A DNA stretch of 55,046 nucleotides from Seminavis robusta (Eukaryota > Bacillariophyta > Bacillariophyceae > Naviculales > Naviculaceae): positions 1 through 55,046 of the forward strand of contig CAICTM010000642.1 in assembly GCA_903772945.1 (NCBI GenBank), given 5' to 3'. The translations under genes and the position numbers were made by a program. A model generated the notes under the pieces. It was not told the origin of the DNA and searched no databases. It saw only the letters and a program-made list of their open reading frames with translations. Within the stretch, counting starts at the first letter, position 1; each line of letters opens with the position of its first letter. Positions 39,034 through 49,112 of this stretch are shown piece after piece.

Positions 39034-41436
39034 TTATTGGCCCTTATAGTGTGCAAAGCTGGTGTACAAAAAGTCGTCGCTTGATCTTTCAATGGGTAGC
39101 TCTGCGTCGTCATCAAAAAGCCAATATCTGAGTGCAAGATCTACCTCTGCAAAGTCCCGGTCCGCATGGATCTGATTGTGCAGGTGATCGGCAAATGCAT
39201 CCAAAGATACAAGGTTGAGGGCAACGCCAATGGTATCCTCCAGGTTGACTACTGCATGGGGAGAATTCGGAGGGATGTACATCAATTGTCCAGGTTCTTG
39301 TATCACCTCGTACATGTTCTCGACTCTGTTCAGCAGTGGATACATCTGATGAAACCTTTCTGGGTCCATGTCCATCGCCAGCACATCTGGCAAAACTACA
39401 GCGTCATTGTTCAGATCTTCATACAAGAAGACGCGTTCACTGGGATGGGCCACCATCCATCTTTTGCGCCCGCTAATGAGGTACATGAAATATCCCGTAG
39501 CTGCTCGGTTAATGTTCAGTTTGGATTTTGAACCCTTCTTTTCAATCAAGAGTGAGGGCCCGGATCTGGCAGACCCATACAGAGGAAGTCGTTGCAGCAA
39601 GTCGTAGCCTGCTGCCACGGTTGGCAGACGAAACTTTTGGAGTGGTGCTGGATCATTTAGTGTTTCGTCATGTAGGATGCGGGCACAATGCATTGGCAAA
39701 CTAACGTCATGCAAAGAAAGATGGTCTAGGTGCTCCGACAGGACCAAGTACTGTTGAAGCGTCAAGCTTCGATCGGCGCCATCAGAATCCCAGTCACTTC
39801 CGTCAAGACGTGCATCATTCAATAGCTCATCTGGCAACTCAAAACGTTCCAGAGCGCCCCATCGACCACCACTTGTGGCCTCGTGATAGACATTGTTCGT
39901 GACATCCATGGCACCGCACACGTCTTGCAAATACTCGAGTGTGTATTGTTGGGTTGTCATGTTGACATTTTCCAAAAGAACGGGTATTCTTGGTTGAGTG
40001 TATGTTTGATGAAACGCCGTATAGTTTGTCAGCAACACATGGTTCCCTGGTTCGTTCATATCTAGCACTTGTATTGTCTTGTGATGATTGGAAGTGCCAA
40101 CGCCTCGTTGCTTTTCCAAGTACTGCAGATAGCTCTGTTGTAGATTCCCATGAAACTGCCCAACCAGGTTATGCCACTCGGATACCAACCGTGCCAAGGC
40201 ATCTTTGTAGGTGTCCTCGTCAAGGCTAATAACTTCATACACTTTCATGTACTGTCTCAACCGCTTTATCAACTCAAAACTGTTTGGATCCGTTATTTTG
40301 CGGGCCACCCGTCTCTCGGCGGGTGTATTGCCCAACTTGTCCTTGAGTTCGTGCTGCAGGTACCACCGCAAGCTAGTCGGACTTCGGCCGTATCCAAAGA
40401 TAAAATCATCGAGATATCCCTTCAAAATCACCGGGACCCGTCTCTTTCTGGGTCCTCTGTCCTGCTTGTTGTCAAACATGTTGTCCACTAGCATGCGCAG
40501 CTGTTGATTGAGGGTGTCCAAATGAATGCCAAACTGACATTGTTCATCTTCCCGCTTTCTTCGCTCTTCATCCCATAGATTTTCATATCCATCAACCCAG
40601 CTTAGATACCTGTGTACAACCACTGCGAACTGCTCCAACCAAGCGAGGGAATCACTATACGACCGCTTGGTCCAGTTTTGATATCGATGTGGCGACGACG
40701 ACAAGTTCTGGGTGCTGTCAGATTCTTTATGAAACTGGTACATGTATTCTTCCAACCCTGGAAAGGAATTGATGTCATGCCGATGATAGTTCTTGGCTCT
40801 TTGGACTTCTCGTTGAATCGGCGACATGACTTGAGCCATGGTCTTTGGATTGTCGTGTACATCTTGCAAGGCTGTTTCCAACCATTGAGTGGCAATATCA
40901 AGTTGTAGTTCCACATGAGCATACCACTGGTTAATATTGGGAACGGTGGCATAGACATTGTAGTTGTCGCCTTTCATGAGAACCAACTTGGGTGGAAAGT
41001 ACAAATCACCTGGCCAATTCAAAAAAGACACATGGCTCAGTGTGGTCAAGTCAGTAGCATGTTCCAAAAAGTCCTTGTAAAAGTTTTCAATTTGCGGTAG
41101 TTCTTCCTCTTGCTCGTCATATGCTTGACGATAGGCAGAATGGCGTCGAATGTCGAGTTTGGCAAAGCCAACGTCCATGGAGGTAGCAAAGCGTTCTTGT
41201 AGAGATGACATGAGTTTGTCCAAGTTATTGTCTTGAACAAAACGATCATAAAAAAGAAGACAAGTCCACGTATGTTGTGACTGGATAGTGGGAGCAAAGG
41301 TATCCACATCCAAGTCAATCACTGGCCGTAGTAGAAGATCAGAGTGCACCGTGTCACCGGCTGCCAAGGAAAGCCGATGATACATCGACAACGGCAGCAA
41401 CGCCAAGAGGATCAGGGATAAGCGAGGTCCTGTCAT
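39034..41436 (-). CDS. Secretory JmjC/cupin-8-type paralog with HxD replaced by NxN
   Basis: 800 residues, one exon, with a signal peptide (LSLILLALLPLSMYHRLSLAA). The same architecture as the gene at 29290: a thioredoxin-like segment (QSQHTWTCLLFYDRF, VGFAKLDIRRHSAYRQ), a long helical middle, and the JmjC/cupin domain. The two share PSLxIxKKGSxSK, SGRKRW, HPSERxFLY, IQEPGQLxYIPPxxPHAV and HNQIHxDR. Here the iron triplet reads N641-I642-N643 (KLNINRAATGYFMYL) instead of H-V-D, although the distal His H727 remains. Classical Fe(II)/2-oxoglutarate chemistry should therefore be lost or strongly altered; a pseudoenzyme or partner of the active paralog is the simplest inference. Five N-glycosylation-type NxT/S sites fit lumenal residence. 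Confidence 0.82.
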   Translation of the reverse strand: MTGPRLSLILLALLPLSMYHRLSLAAGDTVHSDLLLRPVIDLDVDTFAPTIQSQHTWTCLLFYDRFVQDNNLDKLMSSLQERFATSMDVGFAKLDIRRHSAYRQAYDEQEEELPQIENFYKDFLEHATDLTTLSHVSFLNWPGDLYFPPKLVLMKGDNYNVYATVPNINQWYAHVELQLDIATQWLETALQDVHDNPKTMAQVMSPIQREVQRAKNYHRHDINSFPGLEEYMYQFHKESDSTQNLSSSPHRYQNWTKRSYSDSLAWLEQFAVVVHRYLSWVDGYENLWDEERRKREDEQCQFGIHLDTLNQQLRMLVDNMFDNKQDRGPRKRRVPVILKGYLDDFIFGYGRSPTSLRWYLQHELKDKLGNTPAERRVARKITDPNSFELIKRLRQYMKVYEVISLDEDTYKDALARLVSEWHNLVGQFHGNLQQSYLQYLEKQRGVGTSNHHKTIQVLDMNEPGNHVLLTNYTAFHQTYTQPRIPVLLENVNMTTQQYTLEYLQDVCGAMDVTNNVYHEATSGGRWGALERFELPDELLNDARLDGSDWDSDGADRSLTLQQYLVLSEHLDHLSLHDVSLPMHCARILHDETLNDPAPLQKFRLPTVAAGYDLLQRLPLYGSARSGPSLLIEKKGSKSKLNINRAATGYFMYLISGRKRWMVAHPSERVFLYEDLNNDAVVLPDVLAMDMDPERFHQMYPLLNRVENMYEVIQEPGQLMYIPPNSPHAVVNLEDTIGVALNLVSLDAFADHLHNQIHADRDFAEVDLALRYWLFDDDAELPIERSSDDFLYTSFAHYKGQ

Positions 41437-41817
41437 TCTCTAAAATTACCGTCCTCAAGAGTTGTTGTGATACCGTATGGTATTAATACGCCAAGTGTTG
41501 CGTTGGTTGAGTGAGGAGGTGCATGGTGGGAGATGGGAGAACCGGTCGCTATGCAAAGATCGAAGTTGGATTTCAAAAGATTCTCGTAGTTGAGCCTTAT
41601 CCCTAACGAAATGCGGAAGGCCGCCAGCCAGCTTCTGGCGATAAAAAGGCGCGAAAGTTTACAGCGAGGCCCCGGATCACGAAATGGCAACAACTGTTCG
41701 CCATGAAGATGTGGAGAGGGCAAGAGCTTGAAAAGCTCATCATCGTGCTCTATCTGGTGGAATACCCGATCATTCAGGCAAAACCAATTTCAACAACTCG
41801 TCGTCGAGCATGCAAAC
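41437..41817. other. Divergent promoter region
   Basis: 381 bp separate the second JmjC-type gene and the GT15 gene, transcribed away from each other. A shared promoter is possible. Confidence 0.4.
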
Positions 41818-43119
41818 ATGTCGACATCAGGAAAATGCTTCGCAATTCTAATTATTCTGTTTGCCGCAAACTGGATGTTGGCGTTGAGGCCGTCTCTTGA
41901 TCTGTTTGCCAAAACATTGATGTCCTCCACGTCGCAGCAGACAATAGAAGAACCCCAACAAGAAATCCATGACATTCAAGGTTGCATTGGTGGCAAAAGG
42001 ACATCCGGAGATGCCATTGTCATGATGATTCAGAAGAATCATAGCACCTACTCCGGTGAACACTCCGTTGACATTGGTGGTCCGCTGATTACTCTGAAAG
42101 AAGCCTACCCACAGGTTTCCAAGGCAGATATCCTGCTGTGGCATGAAGGCGACTTTACATGGGATGATGTACCAATCAACAAACTCGACGGCATGAATGT
42201 CAGACTTTGCAACTTGAAACATGCGGAAGGAGCTTGGGGTCCTCCTCCCAATGCTCAGGTTCCTCCAAAAAGTCCTGAAATGCCGTGGTCTGTGGGATAC
42301 CGGAATATGATCCGGTTCTATGCTGTCACTGTCTGGGATGTATTAGCTGATATGGGATATGAATATGTGATGAGGCTTGATGACGACTCCAACTTTATGT
42401 CCCCCATCCAGTACAACTTGTTTGATGCCCTTCGCAGTCAGGATGCTGTCTATGGGTACAGGATGGATGTAAGAGAGTGTGGGTCCACCGATTTTGGACC
42501 GGATGAATTCTCCGGCTGGGTGGATTCATATGTCAACAAGACACAGACGAACCCAAGACATGGCCCATTGACTGAATCATACTGCAAGAAAATGGGAAGA
42601 TTTGGCTTCTACAACAACTTTTTTCTAACTCGTATTGACTGGTGGCGACGACCTGAAGTGGTACACTTCGAAAAGGCATTTGATGAGTCCAATTACATAT
42701 ACTCAAAACGGTACGGTGATTTACTCTTTCATACTGCTGCCATCAAGCTGTTTGCAGAACCAAGAGAGGTTTTGAAATATGTGGACTGGTCTTATGCCCA
42801 TGTGACTGTCAATCACGGAGAATGGGTGTATGGTGGTGTCTCTTTTGGCACGGAGGATCCCAGGAGGAAGAAATCCAAAAAGATCAAGCATTTCCAAAAA
42901 TGGATGATGGACCGCTGGGGTCTCACGTTAGACCAGGTTGGCGTTCTTTCTTTTGATTGCAATGTCACCAATCATCTTTGTGGGGTATCCAGTTGCGCCA
43001 AAACAGGAGAGCATGGGATAGAGTTACAGATGGGTTTGCAGGGCACGGGGCCTTGGTGGCAAGCCCCAGCGCTCGTCCAGTGTTTACCAAAAGAACAATG
43101 GCACATGTTCGAAAATTAG
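41818..43119 (+). CDS. GT15-family alpha-mannosyltransferase (KRE2/MNT1-like)
   Basis: The first ATG of the frame, at 41818, gives 433 residues. Residues 7-23 (CFAILIILFAANWMLAL) form a type II signal anchor. The GT15 catalytic core is visible: YRNMIRFYAVTVWDVLADMG (161-180), YVMRLDDDSNFMSPI with the DDD metal site (183-197), YNNFFLTRIDWWRRPE, and the late YSKRYGDLLFHTAAIKLF that corresponds to the ERWGD.PVHS.A motif of yeast enzymes. GT15 enzymes add alpha-1,2-mannose from GDP-mannose to N- or O-glycans in the Golgi. The core is full length; C-terminal cysteines (CNVTNHLCGVSSC) suggest disulfide stabilisation. It lies in the same neighbourhood as a sulfotransferase and lumenal oxygenase-like genes. 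Confidence 0.88.
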   Translation: MSTSGKCFAILIILFAANWMLALRPSLDLFAKTLMSSTSQQTIEEPQQEIHDIQGCIGGKRTSGDAIVMMIQKNHSTYSGEHSVDIGGPLITLKEAYPQVSKADILLWHEGDFTWDDVPINKLDGMNVRLCNLKHAEGAWGPPPNAQVPPKSPEMPWSVGYRNMIRFYAVTVWDVLADMGYEYVMRLDDDSNFMSPIQYNLFDALRSQDAVYGYRMDVRECGSTDFGPDEFSGWVDSYVNKTQTNPRHGPLTESYCKKMGRFGFYNNFFLTRIDWWRRPEVVHFEKAFDESNYIYSKRYGDLLFHTAAIKLFAEPREVLKYVDWSYAHVTVNHGEWVYGGVSFGTEDPRRKKSKKIKHFQKWMMDRWGLTLDQVGVLSFDCNVTNHLCGVSSCAKTGEHGIELQMGLQGTGPWWQAPALVQCLPKEQWHMFEN

Positions 43120-44140
43120 CTTTTCGTTGGCAGCAATGATTTAAAGTTTTAGACTTTGCTACGCAGTCCAACAATACATACCGTACATGTTTGTGCGGGG
43201 CGGCTCAGAGTTTGTCAGTGACTAGCTAGGTAGCTCGAAGTGCAACTTCTTTGCTGAAACCAAACTAGCTATTCTAAAGTTAGTCCTAGCTATGCCACTA
43301 GAGAGAATATTGACTATATATTTTGGGCGATTGGGAAGAATATTAGTCTCGCAACCAGGTTGTGGTTTCGTTTGGGGTGCAGACCAGAACCGTGGGAACG
43401 ATAATGCCGATGACCACCCTTCTTCTACTAAACTCTTAAGCACAGTGAGCGCAACTCCTTGCACAACCAACAAAGAAGGGAGGAGTGGGACAGCCGGATA
43501 TCGGATATAGCCATGAGCTGTTACAGACCGCTCAGCATTCGGAGCAAGAGCGCGGATGCCTGCGTGGACACAGATCCAATCAGTGATGCCGTCACGTACT
43601 GAGTACTCCTCCAAATGGGTTCTTCAGACTTCTTTGGTTTCTATTAATATCAGATTCTGATGTCTGATGACAAAATGAAGACATTTTTCATAACTAACGA
43701 AAAGACCCAATGCTCCCTTACCTAATACTGATCAAATAATGATGAGTGATGAGTACTAGTATTAATAGTTAATTTAATAATAGTAAATTTTGGTCATTCT
43801 CCGAATACTCGAGAACAGCTGAACTTCCCCCGAAGCGCCACGCATTAATACTGTACTGTGCGATCCAGTCAGTGGTCCATCCCGCATTTGACCATTGAAT
43901 TCTCCGGCTAAACTTCACTGGGCAACTGGGTCGACGTAGCCGTCGACGTCCCACCTCCGCTTTCAGTTTCATTTCTATATCAAGGGCTTGATTTCGAGCT
44001 ACCAGCCAAATACTCGAGTAGTGAACAATCCCCTTTTCCAGTCACTTGACGTGGACCAGTCTGTACCGTAGCTCGATAAAGGGCAGCGACCTCTCACAGA
44101 AACATTGAAGGACACACACACAGAACAAAGGCAAAACGCA
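43120..44140. other. Intergenic region, no supported gene
   Basis: A 130-codon minus-strand frame at 43222-43614 is open but has no recognisable feature. AT-rich sequence at 43640-43790 precedes the promoter of the C2-domain gene. Confidence 0.45.
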
Positions 44141-47068
44141 ATGATTGAAACTCTGGAGATCAAACTGAATGTTGTTCAAGGAGACCAATTAGTGGCAAAA
44201 GACAGAAATTTGATGGGAGCATGGACGACTAGCGATCCGTATGTCATTGTGTCAATTTACCCTCGTGGTTTGGAAGATGCCGAAGGCGCTCCCGACTGTA
44301 TCAAGTTGGGCAAGTCCGAGACGATTCGATACTGTCTCTCTCCAAAGTGGGAGTTTGAAACCAGCGTCGAACTGCCATTGGAAGATGTCAGTGACGACTG
44401 TCAATTTGAAGTCAAGATTGTGGACTGGGATGAAGATGCCTTTGACGAAGAAGCCGTCGACAATCTCATGGGCATTGTGCCAGTCAATGTGACACCCACC
44501 ATGTATCGCAATTCGCCTCGTAACACTCGGACACGATGGTACGGAGTGCCGGCCAGCAGTGCGGATCGAGCTTCGGGTCGAATTCAATGTACCATTGACG
44601 TGACCAAGCGACGGAAACCACGCTCTGAAATTCCCCCGCCTGTTTATCGAAAACCCAGTGGAGTCCCAATCACCAATCAAGCAACCTATACACCCACAGA
44701 GGCAGAAATTGCCTTTAACAATCAGTTGCGAGAAGCTGAAACTCAGGGAGGAGGCTCCGTCATGACCGACATGAAAGTGAGTATGCTGTCTTTGAGAGGC
44801 AGTGTGCAGGGAGCCTCGGAAAATGTCAAACAATCCACACTCGGAAAACTCGCCACGGGAGCGGCTGAAACCGTAACTGCCACCGCCACGGGAAGCATCA
44901 ATGTCATGGGACAGGTTGCCATGGGCAGTGTCAATGGCGTCAAGCAAGTGGCGGTGGGATCCACCAATATGGCGATTGGAGGAGTGACGGGGGTGGCTCA
45001 AGTGGCATCGTATGGCGCGGTACAAGTGGCTACCGGAAGTATGAATGCGGCAGCTCAGGTGGCCACGGGAAGTATGAACGTGGCAGCACAAGGATTAAAA
45101 GCGACAGCGGGGGTCGTGACGGCTCCTTTGAATATATTTACTGCCTCCAAACGAAGCAGTGATGCCAACAACAATCTACAACGGAAAAGTGGCGGCGCTG
45201 GTGGAATGATGAGATCATTGTCGAGTCGCAACCTGTTCTCGTCCATGACTTTTACCGCCAAGGCGTCCGGGCCAGAAGAGAATGGCAGGGAACTCAAGCG
45301 ATCCTCGTCGTCTTCTTCTCTATTTTCGTCCATGTCCTCTTCGATCTCGGGCAGAAGCGAACGGAGGACCGCCCTTGGTGATACTCGAAGTGCTACTGCA
45401 TCGCGTAATAAGAGCTCCACCAAGGCGGCTGAAACGAAACCACAACAAAACAAGCCCGAAGCGCCCAGAGACAAGCCACCCAAACAACCTGTTGCTCCAT
45501 CGGCCAAGGAGGAGAAAGAAAAGCTCAAACCACCCAAACAACCTGTTGATCCATCATCGGCCAAGGAGGAGAAAGAAAAGCTCAAATTAGACATGGATGC
45601 GGTCGGCGACGCAGCAGCCAAGTCAGATCGACCCAAACCGGTACGGCAACGCTCTGCCCCACGAATACGAAAAAGCAATGGTACCAAAAAGGCGAAGCCA
45701 ATGGAGGGAGGAGAGTGGCCGGATGATATCAACAACAACAATAACAATAGTGAGGAGGCTTCACCGAGCGACTCGGAAAAGAGCAAACGAAAGAGTGAAA
45801 CCAAAAAGAACAAACAAAAGAGTGAAACCAAAAAAGGCAAGATCAAAACGAGCCGATCCTCTGACTCGGAGCAACGAAAGAGCGATAAGAAAAAGAAGGA
45901 TAAGAAAAAGACAATCAGAAAGAGCAAAAGCGAGGTGGCCAATCTCTCATCGAGCAGCAGCCTTGGCGGCATGCAGGACTCTGCCTCTAGTCTTTCTTCT
46001 CGATCCTCTGTAAAGAGTCGATCGTCCAAGGTAAAAAAGAGCAGCTCCAGCAATATCAACAAAAAGAAAAATGAGAACTCTCTGCTGGGTCCGTTCGAGC
46101 GTCAGGACACCGATGATTCCATTTTGAAACCGGCTGTACCGGAAATCGGGGACGCAAAACTTGGTTACCAAATTGGCAAGCCCCTTTCCACAGAACACAA
46201 CAATCAAGAAGGTCGCAGGAGCTCAATGGAGTTGAACAAGCCGGAACGTAGCGCTTCGATGGGACACACGATGAAGCGTTTCTCCATGGAACATGCCCGG
46301 CAGGAAGGGCGGAAAGACCACGGCCAGCCGGGGCGAAGCGCTTCCGTTGGACACAACCAGAAACCACCGGGCATGGATAACATTAATATGGACAGCAGCA
46401 CCGCCGAAACGATCAACCCGCGTGAAGTTGCAGCTATGAGACGTTCCATCGTGGAGAAAGACACGCAACTTCTAATTTTGCAGCGAGAGCTTGATGAGCT
46501 GCGTCGATCTGCGCAGAAGCGAGGCTCTATGGGCCACGAAAGTGCTTACAGTGCGTCCATGAGCTATTCTAGCGATAGATATGGATCAGTTGGATCGATG
46601 CAGTCTCTGGAGGACGCCAGCAGTCGTCGTGGATCTACGAGTTTCTCCGGTGCCGAGACAAGCGAGAATTCGTTGACTGAAGCCCAAACCCCTTTCCAAC
46701 AATCTGCAAACCACACAGCAATCGCTGCTCCGCCCAAGCAGGAGGACGAGGCTGGATTTTACGTCGACGCTGAAGGCACAACGTACTATTTGGATGCCAA
46801 CGGTATTGAATATTATCAGGACCCGAAAGATGGGGGTTGGTATGCAGATTTCGTTCCCAATGGACAACAAACAAACGAAAATACTACCGGTTGGTACGTC
46901 GATGTTGATGGTGGCAATTATTACGTTGACCAATTTGGCATTGAATATTTTCCAAACCCAAAAGATGGAGAATACTATGACGTCCGTGGGCGACGGCTCT
47001 ACCTTGGAGACGCTCCCAAAGAGAAACCTTTGGGCAACGACATGGTCACGGCCAGGCTTGGAGCTTGA
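44141..47068 (+). CDS. Large C2-domain protein with 11-residue repeats and Tyr-rich C-terminal repeats
   Basis: The ATG at 44141 (MIETLEIKLNVVQG) gives 975 residues. Residues 1-155 are a C2 domain with acidic loops (SDPYVIVSIYP, KIVDWDEDAFDEEAVDN), suggesting Ca2+-dependent lipid binding. Residues about 240-325 hold amphipathic 11-residue repeats of the form VATGSMNAAAQ, as in alpha-synuclein-type lipid-binding helices. Next come Ser-rich and Lys/Pro-rich disordered regions with near-identical KPPKQPVxPS...AKEEKEKLK repeats, a KSETKK-type basic region, a coiled coil (EKDTQLLILQRELDELRRSA) and two Tyr/Gly/Asp-rich C-terminal repeats (GFYVDAEGTTYYLDANGIEYYQ and GWYVDVDGGNYYVD-GIEYF) related to OCRE-like motifs. 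A membrane scaffold or trafficking role is inferred. Confidence 0.75.
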   Translation: MIETLEIKLNVVQGDQLVAKDRNLMGAWTTSDPYVIVSIYPRGLEDAEGAPDCIKLGKSETIRYCLSPKWEFETSVELPLEDVSDDCQFEVKIVDWDEDAFDEEAVDNLMGIVPVNVTPTMYRNSPRNTRTRWYGVPASSADRASGRIQCTIDVTKRRKPRSEIPPPVYRKPSGVPITNQATYTPTEAEIAFNNQLREAETQGGGSVMTDMKVSMLSLRGSVQGASENVKQSTLGKLATGAAETVTATATGSINVMGQVAMGSVNGVKQVAVGSTNMAIGGVTGVAQVASYGAVQVATGSMNAAAQVATGSMNVAAQGLKATAGVVTAPLNIFTASKRSSDANNNLQRKSGGAGGMMRSLSSRNLFSSMTFTAKASGPEENGRELKRSSSSSSLFSSMSSSISGRSERRTALGDTRSATASRNKSSTKAAETKPQQNKPEAPRDKPPKQPVAPSAKEEKEKLKPPKQPVDPSSAKEEKEKLKLDMDAVGDAAAKSDRPKPVRQRSAPRIRKSNGTKKAKPMEGGEWPDDINNNNNNSEEASPSDSEKSKRKSETKKNKQKSETKKGKIKTSRSSDSEQRKSDKKKKDKKKTIRKSKSEVANLSSSSSLGGMQDSASSLSSRSSVKSRSSKVKKSSSSNINKKKNENSLLGPFERQDTDDSILKPAVPEIGDAKLGYQIGKPLSTEHNNQEGRRSSMELNKPERSASMGHTMKRFSMEHARQEGRKDHGQPGRSASVGHNQKPPGMDNINMDSSTAETINPREVAAMRRSIVEKDTQLLILQRELDELRRSAQKRGSMGHESAYSASMSYSSDRYGSVGSMQSLEDASSRRGSTSFSGAETSENSLTEAQTPFQQSANHTAIAAPPKQEDEAGFYVDAEGTTYYLDANGIEYYQDPKDGGWYADFVPNGQQTNENTTGWYVDVDGGNYYVDQFGIEYFPNPKDGEYYDVRGRRLYLGDAPKEKPLGNDMVTARLGA

Positions 47069-48147
47069 GACGAACACGCTTTGGCAAGCTAGCAGATTGC
47101 CTTGGAAGCAGCAGCAGTAGGCATCAATGGGAGGACCTCTTTCTACAGAAACTTCCAAAGAACTTCAATATATCAGAGTTTTTCCCGAAAGTGGCAGCCA
47201 TCCTCAGGCATTTTTGCAACTGGGGTCTCAAGATGAAATCAGCAGCACGAGGAGCTATCCCGGACACCCGACAGGCCACTTTGGTGAGCCGCAAATCCCG
47301 CATTTCATAGGAGAACTGTTACGATTGTTGAAGTAAGCGGATCATCTGCAGTGTCTTCGGCCCACTCCGTATACAGAACAATCACGTTTGTGATTCAGGT
47401 AGTTTTTCTTCCAATCATTCCCGGACACGAGTTTACCAGACGCCACAACAATTTCTCCAGTGCTTGGAACGTGGATGTCCGGTTGATAGATGGGCACTCC
47501 GTCTCGACAATGTCAAATAGAATACACTAGCTAGTCCACACAGAAAAACTGTGTCAGAGAAAAGATCCATCCAACGTTTGAGCACTTTAAACAAACATAC
47601 AGTACATGATACAGACAACACAAAGATAGATGAACGAATGAATTGTGCGGCTCCAGTCACTTCTCTAGCCACATCATCGTCACTGGAAACCTTATTCAAG
47701 AGCCACTTTTCGGAAGGTAGCATTACATATTCTTGTTGGCAATACCAAGGCCGCTCGGACAGGGTAGCATTTGGGGTGAGCAGCCATTGGTTTCATTCCA
47801 AACTCCCGTGGAGAAGAATGGAACGATGGGACGTGTGACACAGACTGGATAGTAGAGGAAACCGCAAGGGAATCATCCAGTTGCTGCTGCTTGCATAGAA
47901 GCCGGTGCGCCCATTGCCGTAACTGAAATTGACAAACACAAAAAACCACATCCAAACAAAACGAAAAAGGCATTGCGGCCTTGCGTACCTGCCAATCTAG
48001 CTGGCCTGGGTAGATTGCTTCCTCTTTCCTCTTGCAAATAAACTGCAGGTTGTGATCTTTTTTGTTGTTGTTATTGTGGACGAACAATTCATGGTTTCGG
48101 AATAGACGGTCATGGATTGGTACCAGTAGTTTGTTGATTCACCGCAA
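47069..48147. other. Convergent 3' region, no supported gene
   Basis: 3' space between the C2 gene and the 4-TM gene. Short frames on both strands (47127-47336 plus, 47692-48087 minus) are unconvincing. Confidence 0.45.
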
Positions 48148-48879
48148 TTAATGGTCGTTGTCAAGGATTCGCTCCCGAGATTGATCGGGCTCGACTGCTG
48201 GTCTTGAAACATTATCGTAGAGCGCCTCTCCACTCCCAAAGCAAGGAGACAATGATTCGAGATAGGAGAGGAAGTATCCCAGCGCCAAGGCACAGAAATG
48301 AGCCGCTGTCGTGATCACAGGTGATACGATTCCATAGTAGATGATCGCCGTGGCAGTCAGTCCTTTGGGAATCCACGACCATACCCAATGGCTCCTTGTG
48401 GATGTCGTCTGTTGTCGTTGTTCTTCTCTCCAAGCCCACGACATCATGGCGCACCAGACAATGGAAATTCCCGCACATCCCAACTGGAGGCACAATCCAA
48501 TTTGAAATGCCACCACGAATACCAACGATGTCACATGACAGCCAATCTTGGCCGAACGCTGCTGTTGCGAAACGACCCAACAGCAGAACATGGTGTTGAT
48601 TGCAAGAACCGTGTAGTTGATCCAAACGTCCGTCTCGGATCCTGCATAAGACAGGATGCAACCAACTCTGTCCGAGACGCTCCCGTCCAAGGGACACTCG
48701 TCCATGGCCTCATTGTCGTACTCTTCCGAGGAGGACGCCATGTTGACTCCTTCGATCTCGACCTTTGCAACAACAGCAGTAGCCTGTTGCGTTTGTGTCG
48801 TTGCGTTGGTCCTTGAATGCTTTCGTGAGAAAGTGTGCGACGTTCGGTTCATTTTCGCGTCCTCCGACGTTCGTCTCAT
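48148..48879 (-). CDS. Hypothetical protein with about four TM helices
   Basis: The ATG at 48879 (MRRTSEDAKMN) gives 243 residues; later in-frame ATGs at 48849 and 48741 are also possible starts. The first 65 residues are polar. Hydrophobic helices follow near WINYTVLAINTMFCCWV, HVTSLVFVVAFQIGLCL, AGISIVWCAMMSWAW and ATAIIYYGIVSPVITTAAHF to ALALGYFLSYL. An acidic/Ser-rich short tail ends the protein. I recognise no transporter motif. Similar multi-TM orphans are common in diatom genomes. It is divergent from the Rossmann membrane protein at 49113, with about 230 bp between starts. Confidence 0.5.
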   Translation of the reverse strand: MRRTSEDAKMNRTSHTFSRKHSRTNATTQTQQATAVVAKVEIEGVNMASSSEEYDNEAMDECPLDGSVSDRVGCILSYAGSETDVWINYTVLAINTMFCCWVVSQQQRSAKIGCHVTSLVFVVAFQIGLCLQLGCAGISIVWCAMMSWAWREEQRQQTTSTRSHWVWSWIPKGLTATAIIYYGIVSPVITTAAHFCALALGYFLSYLESLSPCFGSGEALYDNVSRPAVEPDQSRERILDNDH

Positions 48880-49112
48880 CACAAGATACTGTTGCTTCCA
48901 ATGACCGCAGTGCGCCGTGGCAAAGGCTGCTATGGCTATCCGAGCATCCGAGCCATGCAAACCCAAACCCAACTACTACTCAGGATGTAGGTAGCGCTCG
49001 TGCCTATAAAACTCACTTCCAAAGGCCAAGAAAGGTTCCCCAAATTAGCAAGAGTAAGAAGAAGGACGAGCTCGAATATTAGAGATAACTTTCGGTTGTA
49101 GTTTTCTTCATC

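Noticed and set aside
43222..43614. A 130-codon minus-strand gene
   Set aside because: No recognisable motif, unremarkable composition and no splice partners.
45055..46062. A 335-codon minus-strand frame
   Set aside because: It is the Leu-rich shadow of the Ser/Lys-rich part of the C2 gene.
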